Source of the DNA: Phycisphaeraceae bacterium
Lineage (GTDB): Bacteria; Planctomycetota; Phycisphaerae; Phycisphaerales; UBA1924
Direction: 5' to 3'
Assembly (NCBI GenBank): GCA_019636495.1
Contig: JAHBXL010000006.1
Span: 62,001-126,000 of the forward strand
DNA length: 64,000 nucleotides
In this document: positions 33,574-44,276 of the stretch, in pieces
Layout of the letters: every line of letters begins with the position of its first letter
Numbering within the stretch: the first letter of the stretch is position 1
Program-made: the position numbers and the translations under genes
Notes under the pieces: generated by a model
What the model was told of the DNA's origin: nothing
The model's input: the letters and a program-made list of their open reading frames with translations, nothing else
The model's database searches: none

Positions 33574-34343
33574 TGCGTCTGACCGCGCGATCCTGCCACG
33601 AACGACAGACCATCGCGCTCGGCCGCGCGCTCGGAGCCGCGCTCTTCCCCGGCGACGTGGTCGCGCTCGAGGGCGAACTGGGCGCGGGCAAGACTCGCTT
33701 CGTTCGCGGCGTGTGCGAGGGCCTGGGCCTTGATCCCGCGCAGGTCAGCAGCCCGACTTTCGTATTGATGAACGAGTACGCATCGCCCATGGACCATCAA
33801 CGCACGCCGCGGGCCGTGCTGCGACACGTCGACGCCTACCGCCTTCGCGGAACCGACGACCTGGACTCGATGGGGTGGGACTGCGTTTCCGACGGCGCGG
33901 CGGTCGTCGTCGTCGAGTGGGCATCGCGCATCGCTCCCGCGCTGCAGGAGGCCGTGCACCGCGCGGCGCATCACACGATGGAACCTGTGCTCTTCACCGT
34001 GCGGATCGAAACCGAGGGCGCGGCGGACGAGGTGGACGGCCGCGGCACGCGCACACTCACGCTCGATGCGCCCGACGCGGCACAAAGGCGAGCGGGGTGG
34101 GCTCGCATCGCCGAGGCGTGGGCCGCGGCGGGAATTTCTGCGCGGGGCGGCTCGCTACCCGAGGGCTGGGCCCGCTGCCCGACGACCGGCAAGCCCGTCT
34201 CGCCGGACAGCCCCACGTTCCCGTTCATCGACGAGCGGGCGCGCATGGCCGACCTCGGCCGATGGATGAGCGGCCACTACCGCGTCAGCCGCGAGATCAC
34301 GCCCGAAGATGCGGACAAACTCCCGCCGCCCGAGAGCAACTGA
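33573..34343 (+). CDS. tsaE: TsaE (tRNA t6A biosynthesis ATPase) with degenerate YacG-like C-terminal domain
   Basis: TsaE is the ATPase partner of TsaB/TsaD in threonylcarbamoyl-adenosine formation on tRNA. Here residues 1-145 hold Walker A ALEGELGAGKTRFVRG (34-41), SSPTFVLMNEY and LRHVDAYRL, with VVVVEWASRI later. The 256-residue length is ~100 over typical. The extra C-terminal part, ~201-240, reads CPTTGKPVSPDSPTFPFIDE then MADLGRWMSGHYRV. It aligns with YacG (DNA gyrase inhibitor/DUF329) almost throughout, but only the first of the four zinc cysteines (Cys202) remains; Thr205, Ile219 and Ala223 replace the others. Confidence 0.88.
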   Translation: MRLTARSCHERQTIALGRALGAALFPGDVVALEGELGAGKTRFVRGVCEGLGLDPAQVSSPTFVLMNEYASPMDHQRTPRAVLRHVDAYRLRGTDDLDSMGWDCVSDGAAVVVVEWASRIAPALQEAVHRAAHHTMEPVLFTVRIETEGAADEVDGRGTRTLTLDAPDAAQRRAGWARIAEAWAAAGISARGGSLPEGWARCPTTGKPVSPDSPTFPFIDERARMADLGRWMSGHYRVSREITPEDADKLPPPESN

Positions 34344-34385
34344 CCCGCGCCCAACCGCGGGCCCGAAGCGAATACACTCCCGCCC

Positions 34386-35261
34386 ATGCACGCACCTTTC
34401 ACGGACCCGCGAATGAACCGAGTTCTCCCGATCGTCTCCCGGCGCGCCGCCTGGTCGCGCTTCGTGGTCCTGCTCGCGGTCGCGTGCACGCTGGTCTTGG
34501 CGCTGGCCGGCGGCGCGGCCGTCGCGCAGGGCACGGGCACGCCCGCCGGCGCAGCCGGGCCCGCAGTCACCGAGAGTGGACGCGTCTCGTTGTGGGAGTT
34601 GTTCAGCCAGTCGTTCGACCTGTTCACCGTGCTGCTGGTGATCGGCTCGCTGGCCGGGTGGACGATCATCATCATCTGCATGATCGAGGTGCGCAAGAGC
34701 AACATCGCGCCGGACGAGCCGGCCGAGATCATCTCGGGCCTGTGCCGCGCGGGACGATGGGCCGACCTGAGAGCATTCGTGGCCGAGGATGATGCGCTGG
34801 TCAGCCGCGTCATCCGCGCGGGTCTGGCCGTGCCGACCGACGACAAGGACGCGGTGCGCGAAGCGGCGGAACTTGCCGCGAGCGAAGAGTGCGCTCGCTG
34901 GTTCCGCAAGGTCGAACCGCTGAACGTGATCGGAAACCTCGGCCCGCTGCTGGGGTTGGCGGGCACGGTGTGGGGAATGATCATCGCCTTCGCCGCGCTC
35001 GGGCACGCGGGCGGACAGGCCTCGCCGGCGAACCTGTCGCTGGGCATTTCCAAGGCCCTGTTCCACACGCTCCTGGGCCTGCTGCTGGCCGTGCCGTGCC
35101 TGACGGTCTACGGCTTCTACCGGTCTTTCATCGACAAACTCTGCACGCGGGCGATGGTTGCTTCCAGCGAACTGGTGGAGTTGCTGCCGCGCGAGGCGAG
35201 GCTGCGTCTTGGCGATGCGCCGGCACAGCAGCCGCCGCGCCCGGCTGCTGCGCGATCTTGA
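34386..35261 (+). CDS. MotA/TolQ/ExbB proton-channel family protein
   Basis: A 291-residue membrane protein. A signal-like first helix (~26-48, FVVLLAVACTLVLALAGGAA) is followed by a helix at ~79-101 (LLVIGSLAGWTIIIICMIEV). A cytoplasmic loop comes next. The paired helices carry the conserved NLGPLLGLAGTVWGMIIAF and SLGISKALFHTLLGLLLAVP. In complex with an ExbD/TolR partner, these proteins use proton flow to energise envelope processes. No exbD lies next to it in this window. ATG 34413 (MNRVLPIVS) is an alternative start giving a more standard signal. Confidence 0.85.
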   Translation: MHAPFTDPRMNRVLPIVSRRAAWSRFVVLLAVACTLVLALAGGAAVAQGTGTPAGAAGPAVTESGRVSLWELFSQSFDLFTVLLVIGSLAGWTIIIICMIEVRKSNIAPDEPAEIISGLCRAGRWADLRAFVAEDDALVSRVIRAGLAVPTDDKDAVREAAELAASEECARWFRKVEPLNVIGNLGPLLGLAGTVWGMIIAFAALGHAGGQASPANLSLGISKALFHTLLGLLLAVPCLTVYGFYRSFIDKLCTRAMVASSELVELLPREARLRLGDAPAQQPPRPAAARS

Positions 35262-35274
35262 GGAACTGCGGGGA

Positions 35275-35946
35275 TCATCCGCGACCGCCGTGCTTCGCGG
35301 CCGCGGCGCGTTCGGCGACTTCCTCCCAGCGCGTGTTGAGCGCATGCTCGACCTTCAACAGGTCCAGCACCTTGCCGACCATGAAGTCGACAATGTCGCC
35401 AACTGCGCGCGGGTGCAGATAAAAGCCCGGATTGGTCGGGCACACGATCGCGCCGGCGAGCGTGAGCGTGCGCATGTTCTCGATGTCGATCAGGCTCAGC
35501 GGCGTCTCGCGATGGCAGACGATCAGCGGCCGCCGTTCCTTGAGCGTCACCATCGCCGCGCGGGTCAGCAGGTTGGAGCCCGAACCGGTCGCGATCGCGC
35601 CCAGCGACGTGCTCGAGCACGGCAGCACCACCATCCCGTCGTGCAGGAAACTGCCCGAGGCGATCGTCGCCCCGACGTCCTTGTTGGGGTGAACGACGAG
35701 CCGCGACGCCGCGGCGGCATCGACGATCGTCGGGCACATCGACGCGAACTCGACGTGCGTCACCCCCGCCTCATCGAAGAGCAGCCGCCTGCCGTAGTCG
35801 CTCACGACCAGGTGCACCTCGGCCCCGGTCAGCAGCAACTGCTCCAGCAGCCGAAGCGCGTACGCGGCCCCCGATGCCCCGGATATGCCCAGCACAAACC
35901 GTCGCGGGCGGGTGAGGGTCTCAGGCGTGGCGAGTGCGGTGTTCAT
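35275..35946 (-). CDS. ubiX: Flavin prenyltransferase
   Basis: A 223-residue UbiX-type enzyme that prenylates FMN to the prFMN cofactor used by UbiD decarboxylases. The N-terminal RRFVLGISGASGAAYALRLL binds flavin; ASGSFLHDGMVVLPCSSTSL, ATGSGSNLLTRAAMVTLKER and ETPLSLIDIENMRTL are standard, as is PTNPGFYLHPRAVGDIVDFM near the C-terminus. ATG 35946 is chosen. No ubiD is adjacent. It is convergent with the ExbB-like gene, with 13 bases between stops. Confidence 0.9.
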   Translation of the reverse strand: MNTALATPETLTRPRRFVLGISGASGAAYALRLLEQLLLTGAEVHLVVSDYGRRLLFDEAGVTHVEFASMCPTIVDAAAASRLVVHPNKDVGATIASGSFLHDGMVVLPCSSTSLGAIATGSGSNLLTRAAMVTLKERRPLIVCHRETPLSLIDIENMRTLTLAGAIVCPTNPGFYLHPRAVGDIVDFMVGKVLDLLKVEHALNTRWEEVAERAAAAKHGGRG

Positions 35947-36030
35947 ACGCCTGAGTATTCGCACGCCGCGGGAACACGGATGTTCGATGCCGGACTGTCC
36001 GGCGCGGCGCTCGGGTTCGCCGCTCCGGGG

Positions 36031-38475
36031 TCATGGCGCTGCCGCGAACCACGCGCCGAGAAAGACGAAGATGTCGGTGACGTCCGGCGTGCCCGATCCG
36101 TCGTAATCGGCGACCTGTCCACCAGCAAACCACGCCGCGAGGAACGCGAACACGTCCGCGACGGTTCGCTGGCCGTCAAGGTCGAAGTCGGCGTGGGGAA
36201 TGCGTGCGAGCGCGGCGAAGGGCATGAGGGTGACGGCACGGTTGGTCGGCGAAGGCTGGCCGACGGGCTCGATGCGCACGGCGAAACGATCGGCCCCCTG
36301 CGCACCACCCGGCCATGGGCTGAGGATCTCGATAGAGATCGTGCCGTCGGCGTCATGGACCGGGGGCGCGATCTGGGCCCGGCCCGCGCTGCCTGGCGCG
36401 TGCGCAACGATCACCGTGCCCGGGATCGCAGGGACGCTCTGCCCCTGCCAATCGCGCAGGCGGATGGTCAGAGTCTGTACGCAGGGCCCCGCCGCGCCCA
36501 GCGGCGCGCGGGGCGTCGAGATCGTCGCGCTCGATTGCTCGGCATCGGGCCTTCCGACCAGCGCGGCCCGCCACGCGTCATACTGGGCCTGCAACTGCAG
36601 GACGGGGTCGGGCGCGGCGGCGGACTGGTTGGCGACGTTGAACGACATGAAATAATCGCCTGCCGCACATCCCACCCCGTTATTATATATGAGTTGTCCG
36701 CCGACATTGGGCACGACCATGCCGAAGTTGCTTCCCTGGATCGGCACGACCGCGTCGAGGTCGCCGTCGCCGTCGACATCAGCCAGGTCCAGCCGCCCCG
36801 GGGTGTTGGGCAGCGCAACCAGCAGCGGCGAGGGCGCGAACGCCCCGCCCCCCAGCCCGCGGAACACCCCCAGCCTGCTCGCCGTGGTCTGCCGCGTCAG
36901 GCCCACGAGGTCCGCGAAACCGTCGCCGTCGGCGTCGCCGATGCCCACGCCGCCCGGCACGGGCCCGAACGCGATCGATTGCGCCGCGAAGTTCGTGCTG
37001 TTGAGGAAGATGATCAGAGCGCCCGTCCCGCCCGATGCGCACGCGATGTCGGGCGCACCGTCGCCATCGAGGTCGCCGATCACCACCTGCCCGACGTTGC
37101 TCCCGCTCCCGACCAGCGGCGGTTCGGCAATCAACGCGGGCGGACCGCCGGGCGGGGAGACGTTCCGCACGATCTGCACACCCTCCGCGAACGCGCCGCC
37201 GAGCACGAGGTCCGCGTCGCCGTCACCGTCGAGGTCGGCCGCGGCGATGGTCACCGGCCCGTCGAGCACGGCCAGGTGTACGCCGGGGGCGAAGGCCCCG
37301 CCGCCGAGGCCGCGGAAGACCGTGAGGGTGTCGTCGTTGAAGTTGCACGCGGCGATGTCGGCGTGACCATCGCCGTCGAAGTCCGCGGCGACGACGCCGT
37401 AGGTCCCGGCACCGGCGGCGAGGTGCACCGCCGCGCCGAACTGGCCCGTGGGTTGCCCGTTGGCATCGGTCAGACCGGGCAGAACCGAGACGCGGTTGAG
37501 CGCCTGCACGGCGATGAGCAGGTCGGGCGCGCCGTTGCCGGTCACGTCGCGCACGAAGACGTCGCGCGGCGCGGTGAATCCCGCGCCGTGCACGGGCGCG
37601 GCGAACGCCCCCTGGCCCGGCGCGGTGCTGATGTTCGAGAGCAGCGAGAAACTCGACGATGCGCTGTTGACGCCGATCAGTTCCGGGAAGCCGTCGGCGT
37701 TCAGGTCCGCCGCGATCAGCCGGACGGGCGTGGTCTGCATGCGGTAGACCTGGTTGCACCCGTCGCGGTCGCCGGTGCGGGCGATGAGCATGTAGGCGAT
37801 GTGCGCCGACTTGGCGAAACTCGGCGGCGGCGCGCCGCACGCCGTTGGCGCGCCCGAGGAACACGAGCAACGGCCATCGCCGCCCATCGCCCGCGCGGCC
37901 TCCATCGCGGCCATGAGTCTGCACGCAAGGTCGCCCGGGGTGTTGATGACCGCAGCCTCCGCCGCGGCCACGACCGGCTCCCCCGTCAGCACGTTGCCCT
38001 GGATCGCGTACACGATGTCGGCGCCCAGATGCCCGGAGGCGAGGATGCGCCCGGTGCGTCCGCCCGCCCACGCGCCCGCGCCGGTCCCGGTGAACGTGCC
38101 GCAGCGCCCGTTCTCGTGCGTGTCGCACAAGCCGTACTGGCGCGTCTGGTGGCCGGTGTCAAAGGCCGGGAGCGCGGCGAGAATGGCGGCCGGGGACCAC
38201 CCCGCCGCGAGGCGGTCGCGGATGAACGTGCGGTTGTATCCCCCTGCATCGACGAACGACTGTGCGGTCGCCCCGCCAACGCCGGTGATGAGCACCGGCG
38301 TGTTGGCCTGCAGGTCGAAGTTGGTCAGGCACGTGGCCGAGCCCAGCGCGACCTCGCCGGTGCGGGTGTTGATGAGGATGATCGACCAGGTGGCGCGGGC
38401 CTGCGCTGCCGCGGCGAGCAGAAAGAGGGTCGCCGCACACATGATGATCACAAGTCTGAACACGCTTGGAGTCAT
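36031..38475 (-). CDS. Exported DUF1028 protein with FG-GAP/VCBS repeats and dockerin-like C-terminus
   Basis: An 814-residue protein. A signal peptide (~1-28, MTPSVFRLVIIMCAATLFLL) leads to a DUF1028 region (ATWSIILINTRTGEVALGSA, through GHLGADIVYAIQGNVL and the EAARAMGGDGRCSCSS loop). About 370 residues of FG-GAP/VCBS-type repeats follow, marked by recurring calcium-loop signatures: DLNADGFPELIG, DFDGDGHADIAA, DLDGDGDADLVL, DLDGDGAPDIAC and DVDGDGDLDAVV. A short beta domain comes next. The last ~50 residues (DFDLDGQRTVADVFAFLAAW, DYDGSGTPDVTDIFVFLGAW) are two EF-like dockerin-type loops. It probably forms a calcium-stabilised beta-propeller on the cell surface. No enzymatic role is established for DUF1028. 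Confidence 0.82.
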   Translation of the reverse strand: MTPSVFRLVIIMCAATLFLLAAAAQARATWSIILINTRTGEVALGSATCLTNFDLQANTPVLITGVGGATAQSFVDAGGYNRTFIRDRLAAGWSPAAILAALPAFDTGHQTRQYGLCDTHENGRCGTFTGTGAGAWAGGRTGRILASGHLGADIVYAIQGNVLTGEPVVAAAEAAVINTPGDLACRLMAAMEAARAMGGDGRCSCSSGAPTACGAPPPSFAKSAHIAYMLIARTGDRDGCNQVYRMQTTPVRLIAADLNADGFPELIGVNSASSSFSLLSNISTAPGQGAFAAPVHGAGFTAPRDVFVRDVTGNGAPDLLIAVQALNRVSVLPGLTDANGQPTGQFGAAVHLAAGAGTYGVVAADFDGDGHADIAACNFNDDTLTVFRGLGGGAFAPGVHLAVLDGPVTIAAADLDGDGDADLVLGGAFAEGVQIVRNVSPPGGPPALIAEPPLVGSGSNVGQVVIGDLDGDGAPDIACASGGTGALIIFLNSTNFAAQSIAFGPVPGGVGIGDADGDGFADLVGLTRQTTASRLGVFRGLGGGAFAPSPLLVALPNTPGRLDLADVDGDGDLDAVVPIQGSNFGMVVPNVGGQLIYNNGVGCAAGDYFMSFNVANQSAAAPDPVLQLQAQYDAWRAALVGRPDAEQSSATISTPRAPLGAAGPCVQTLTIRLRDWQGQSVPAIPGTVIVAHAPGSAGRAQIAPPVHDADGTISIEILSPWPGGAQGADRFAVRIEPVGQPSPTNRAVTLMPFAALARIPHADFDLDGQRTVADVFAFLAAWFAGGQVADYDGSGTPDVTDIFVFLGAWFAAAP

Positions 38476-38889
38476 GAACAGAGTCTTGCACATGAATGGC
38501 GGAAAGCCCAGCATCTGACTTGGGCCGCGGGAAGTGGCAGAAGGTGCCCAATCGTCCGAGAAGCGTCTTGTGCAATCGGGGGTCAGTCTCCGGCGCGCCC
38601 CCCCGATGCGGATGCCGAACCGGCCGAGTCACTGTGTCTTTCGCGGCACGTGGGCCGCGGCGCGTGACCACCGGGGCGAGCCCAAAGGCTCGGCATGGCC
38701 CTCCCGGATTCCGTGAGATTGGCGAATCCTGGCCAGCCGCGTCAGTACGAGGCCTTGTTGAAGGTCCGCGCGAGGTTCACTATCCTCTGCGTCCCTGTGG
38801 GGCCGGCCGCGGCGAGCGGCCCGGTCCCCTGCTGTTCCGCGTTGTGTTCCTCGCCCGAGTCTTCCCGCCGCGCGTTGGAGTCTGCCACC
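38476..38889. other. Divergent intergenic region upstream of nuoJ
   Basis: About 415 bases between the DUF1028 gene and nuoJ. It contains the nuoJ promoter candidate (38758-38786). An open frame from ATG 38695 runs into nuoJ, but its first 65 residues do not resemble NuoJ, so it is treated as leader. No nuoA-nuoI sequence is present here. Confidence 0.55.
38758..38786 (+). promoter_or_regulatory. Candidate sigma-70 promoter for nuoJKLMN
   Basis: TTGAAG (38758-38763), a 17-base spacer and TATCCT (38781-38786), about 100 bases before the proposed nuoJ start. This would let the membrane-arm genes be transcribed without the rest of the complex I genes. Assigned by eye. Confidence 0.5.
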
Positions 38890-39897
38890 TTGGACGGCCT
38901 TGTCAGCCCGATCCTCCTGTACCTCGGGTGTGCGATCGGCGCGGTGGGCGTCTGCATGGCCCTGCCACGCAAGGGAGTCAGCCCGCAACTGCTGGGTGCC
39001 CTGATCGCGGCGGTGGGCGTCGGCGGGGTGTTCCTTGGCCTTGGCCTGCGGTCGGCCGAGAACGGCACGCTGCCCAACTTTCATTTCTACCTGTTCACGA
39101 TTCTCGCGCTCGGCTCGGCCCTGCGGGTGATCTCGCACCCGCGGCCGGTGTATGCCGCGCTCTACTTCGTGCTCACAATCGTCGCCAGCAGCGGGCTGTA
39201 TGTCTTGCTGTCGGCGGAGTTTATGGCGTTTGCCCTGATCATCGTCTACGCCGGGGCGATCCTCATCACCTACCTGTTTGTCATCATGCTCGCCACCGAG
39301 TCGCCCACGGCCGATCAGGTCGAGGCTCTGGCCGAGTATGACCGCTACAGCCGCGAACCGGTGCTCGCCGCGGTGGTGGGCTTCATCCTGGTCGCGGCGA
39401 TGACGACGATGCTGGCACGGGGCGTGCAGACACTCCCGCCGCCGACGGAAGTATCTACCCAGCAACAACTTGCGCTCTTGCCCGGGAAGGTTGAAAGGGC
39501 GCTGCGTCAGGCCGGCCTGATGACCGCCGACGAGCGCATCGCGCGCGGGCCCGATCGTGCCGATGGCACGCCCGGCGCACCGATGATCGACCTCTCCGGC
39601 GGCGGGTACGGCGTTCAGATCGCCTATGGACAGGGGCAGGTGCGGACAGTCGGGCCGGATCACCCCAACTGGCCCCGGGACCTGTACGTGACGAACCCCG
39701 AGGGCGTGGGCTTTGCGCTGCTGAACGGTGCGCCGGGGGCGATCGAGGTCGCGGGCGTGATCCTGCTGATGGCGATGCTGGGGGCGGTGGTGCTGGCGCG
39801 GAAGAAGGTCGAACTGGACGAGGCCGAGAAACTCGCCGCGCAATCGCGGCACCTGCCCGACTCGCCCCTCTCGCCGGTGCACGGGGGTGCGGCATGA
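38890..39897 (+). CDS. nuoJ: NADH-quinone oxidoreductase subunit J
   Basis: A membrane subunit of complex I. The helices PILLYLGCAIGAVGVCMALP, LGALIAAVGVGGVFLGLGL, AALYFVLTIVASSGLYVLL and FALIIVYAGAILITYLFVIM match NuoJ closely. The last helix (GAIEVAGVILLMAMLGAVVL) is separated from the fourth by an enlarged loop of about 115 residues. It contains TADERIARGPDRADGTPGAP. At 335 residues it is roughly 1.5 times the usual size. TTG 38890 is chosen as start, with GGAG nine bases before it, because the ATG at 38695 would add 65 unconserved residues. The stop overlaps nuoK. Confidence 0.85.
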   Translation: MDGLVSPILLYLGCAIGAVGVCMALPRKGVSPQLLGALIAAVGVGGVFLGLGLRSAENGTLPNFHFYLFTILALGSALRVISHPRPVYAALYFVLTIVASSGLYVLLSAEFMAFALIIVYAGAILITYLFVIMLATESPTADQVEALAEYDRYSREPVLAAVVGFILVAAMTTMLARGVQTLPPPTEVSTQQQLALLPGKVERALRQAGLMTADERIARGPDRADGTPGAPMIDLSGGGYGVQIAYGQGQVRTVGPDHPNWPRDLYVTNPEGVGFALLNGAPGAIEVAGVILLMAMLGAVVLARKKVELDEAEKLAAQSRHLPDSPLSPVHGGAA

Positions 39898-40268
39898 ACA
39901 CACTTACGGCGACGGCTCTCTCGGCGAGCGTGCTGGCGCAGCAGGGCTTCCCCGAGATCATGCCCGCGGCGACGCTGTACCACTATCTGGCGGCGTCCGC
40001 GATGTTGTTCGTGGTCGGGCTGATCGGCTTTGTCACGCGGCGGAACCTGATCATCATGTTCCTGTGCACGGAACTGATGTTCCAGGCCGCGGGGATCGCG
40101 TTGATTGCATTCGGGCGGTACCACCTCAACCACACGGGCGAGGCGTTTGTGATTTTCGTGCTGACGATCGCCGCGGCGGAGGCGGCGCTGGCGCTGGCGC
40201 TGGTCGTGTTGCTGTTCCGTCGGCGCGAGACGCTGGATGCGACGAAGTGGTCGGAACTGCGCGGATGA
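39894..40268 (+). CDS. nuoK: NADH-quinone oxidoreductase subunit K
   Basis: A 124-residue, three-helix complex I subunit. LYHYLAASAMLFVVGLIGFV, RRNLIIMFLCTELMFQAAGI (with the buried glutamate used in proton transfer) and FVIFVLTIAAAEAALALALV match family helices, including a second conserved glutamate in AAAEAAL. It has an N-terminal extension of about 25 residues. ATG 39894 overlaps the nuoJ stop by ATGA, so it is translationally coupled. Confidence 0.92.
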   Translation: MNTLTATALSASVLAQQGFPEIMPAATLYHYLAASAMLFVVGLIGFVTRRNLIIMFLCTELMFQAAGIALIAFGRYHLNHTGEAFVIFVLTIAAAEAALALALVVLLFRRRETLDATKWSELRG

Positions 40269-40311
40269 GCGGCGGATCTCGGGTCGGCTTTTTCAATGGT
40301 GAAGCGAGCAC

Positions 40312-42539
<2,228 letters not shown>

Positions 42540-42543
<4 letters not shown>

Positions 42544-44234
42544 CGGGTCTTGCACTCCTGCTTGTGGTGCCGCTGCTGGGCGCTGCGCTGGTCGCGCTCT
42601 CGCCCTCGCAGCGCGCCAAGGACCTGGCGCTCCTGGGCACGCTCGCGCCCGTCGCCGTGTTTGCGTGGATGGCGTGGTCGTTCGACTGGTCGCGCGGCGC
42701 GGCGGACGTGCCGGGCTTTGTCGGCGCGATCGACTGGTTTGCGCCGCTGAACATCCGCCTGTCGCTCGGGCTCGACACGGTCAGCATGTTGATGGTCGGC
42801 CTCACGGTGCTTCTTGGGCCGATCTGCGTCCTGGCGTCCTATACGGCCGTCACCGAGCGCGTCCGAACGTACTACTTCTGGCTGCTCGTCCTGCAGACGG
42901 CGATGACCGGTGTCTTTGCCGCACGCGACGTCGTCGTGTTCTACATCTTCTTCGAGTTCACGCTCGTCCCCCTGTACATCCTCATCAGCCTGTGGGGCTC
43001 GACCAACCGCAAGGCCGCGGCGACGAAGTTCTTCCTCTACACCTTCACCGGCTCGCTGGTCACCCTCGCGGGACTGGTATACGTCGCCTACCGCCACGCC
43101 CAGCACAACCCGTGGACGTTCGACTTCGCCGCGCTCGCCGAGACCTGCGCCGCGCTGCCGCTGGCCGAGCAGGGCCTGGTCTTCTGGGCGCTGATGTGCG
43201 GCTTTGCCGTCAAGGTGCCGCTGTTCCCGGTGCACACGTGGCTGCCGCTGGCGCACACCGAGGCCCCCACCGCCGGCTCGGTCATCCTTGCCGGCGTCCT
43301 GCTGAAACTCGGCACGTACGGGCTCTACAAGTTCGCGCTGAACATGTGCCCCGCCGCGGCCATCCACTATGCCCCGGTGGTCGGTGTCCTGGCCGTGATC
43401 GGCATCGTGTACGCGGGGCTGATCTGCTGGGTGCAGAAAGACGTGAAGAAACTGGTGGCGTACTCGTCGGTGAGCCACCTGGGCTTCTGCGTGCTCGGCC
43501 TGTTCGCGCTCAACAGCATCGGGCTCTCGGGCTCGATGCTGTACATGATCAATCACGGACTTTCCACGGGCGCGCTGTTCCTCCTGATCGGCATGGTCTA
43601 CGAGCGGTACCACACCCGCTCGCTGAAGGAACTCGGCGGCCTTGCCGCGAAGATGCCCGTGTGGTCCACGTTCATGGTCTTCTTCGCCATGTCCAGCGTC
43701 GGCCTGCCCGGGCTCAACGGGTTCGTCAGCGAGTTCATGTGCCTGTTCGCCGCGTTCCAGGCCGACAGTTACCACTGGCAGGGCGCAACCGGCAACCTGC
43801 TCCCGGGCGCGACGCCCGGCGAACTCGGCCCGTGGTTCGGCTTCTTCGCCGGCACCGGCATGATCGTGACCGCCATGTACATCCTGCTCATGGTTGGCGC
43901 GGTGGTGTGGGGACCGTTGAAAGTCCCGCACGGCCACGATGGCCATGGGCACGGGCACGATTCCAAACAGGGGCACGGCGCCCATGCCGCCTTGCCCACC
44001 GACCTGTGCAGGCGTGAAGTCGTCATTCTCGCGCCGCTGGCCGTGCTGTGCCTTGTGCTGGGCCTGTACCCGCGCCCCCTGCTGCACGTACTGGAAGCGC
44101 CCACGCAGCAGATGGCGCAGATGCTCGACCACGAGCGCCGCACCAACCCCGAACTGAACCGCTCGCCCGAAGGCGTCGCGGGCGTGCCCGTTGTCCCCGC
44201 GTCCTTGCCCGCCGCGGCGGCGAATCCGCATTGA
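42540..44234 (+). CDS. nuoM: NADH-quinone oxidoreductase subunit M
   Basis: A 564-residue antiporter-like subunit that pumps protons. Landmarks are LGLDTVSMLMVGLTVLLGPI, VVFYIFFEFTLVPLYILISL (key Glu), KVPLFPVHTWLPLAHTEAPT, KLGTYGLYKFALNMC, KKLVAYSSVSHLGFCVLGLF and MVYERYHTRSLKELGGLA. A His-rich segment near residues 463-480 (HGHDGHGHGHDSKQGHGAH) precedes the last helix. The C-terminal tail is Pro/Ala-rich. ATG 42540 overlaps the nuoL stop. Confidence 0.94.
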
Positions 44235-44276
44235 TCACGATCTCCCGCGTCCTGTTCATCACTTCCATCGGATCCC

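Noticed and set aside
35158-38667. Open plus-strand frame of nearly 1170 codons spanning ubiX and the DUF1028 gene
   Set aside because: Antisense to two recognised genes, with low-complexity Arg/Gly content and no motif; treated as a GC artefact despite its length.
38695-38889. ATG-started long form of nuoJ
   Set aside because: The extra 65 residues contain Pro/Cys/Ser-rich sequence unlike NuoJ, and the region includes the best promoter match.
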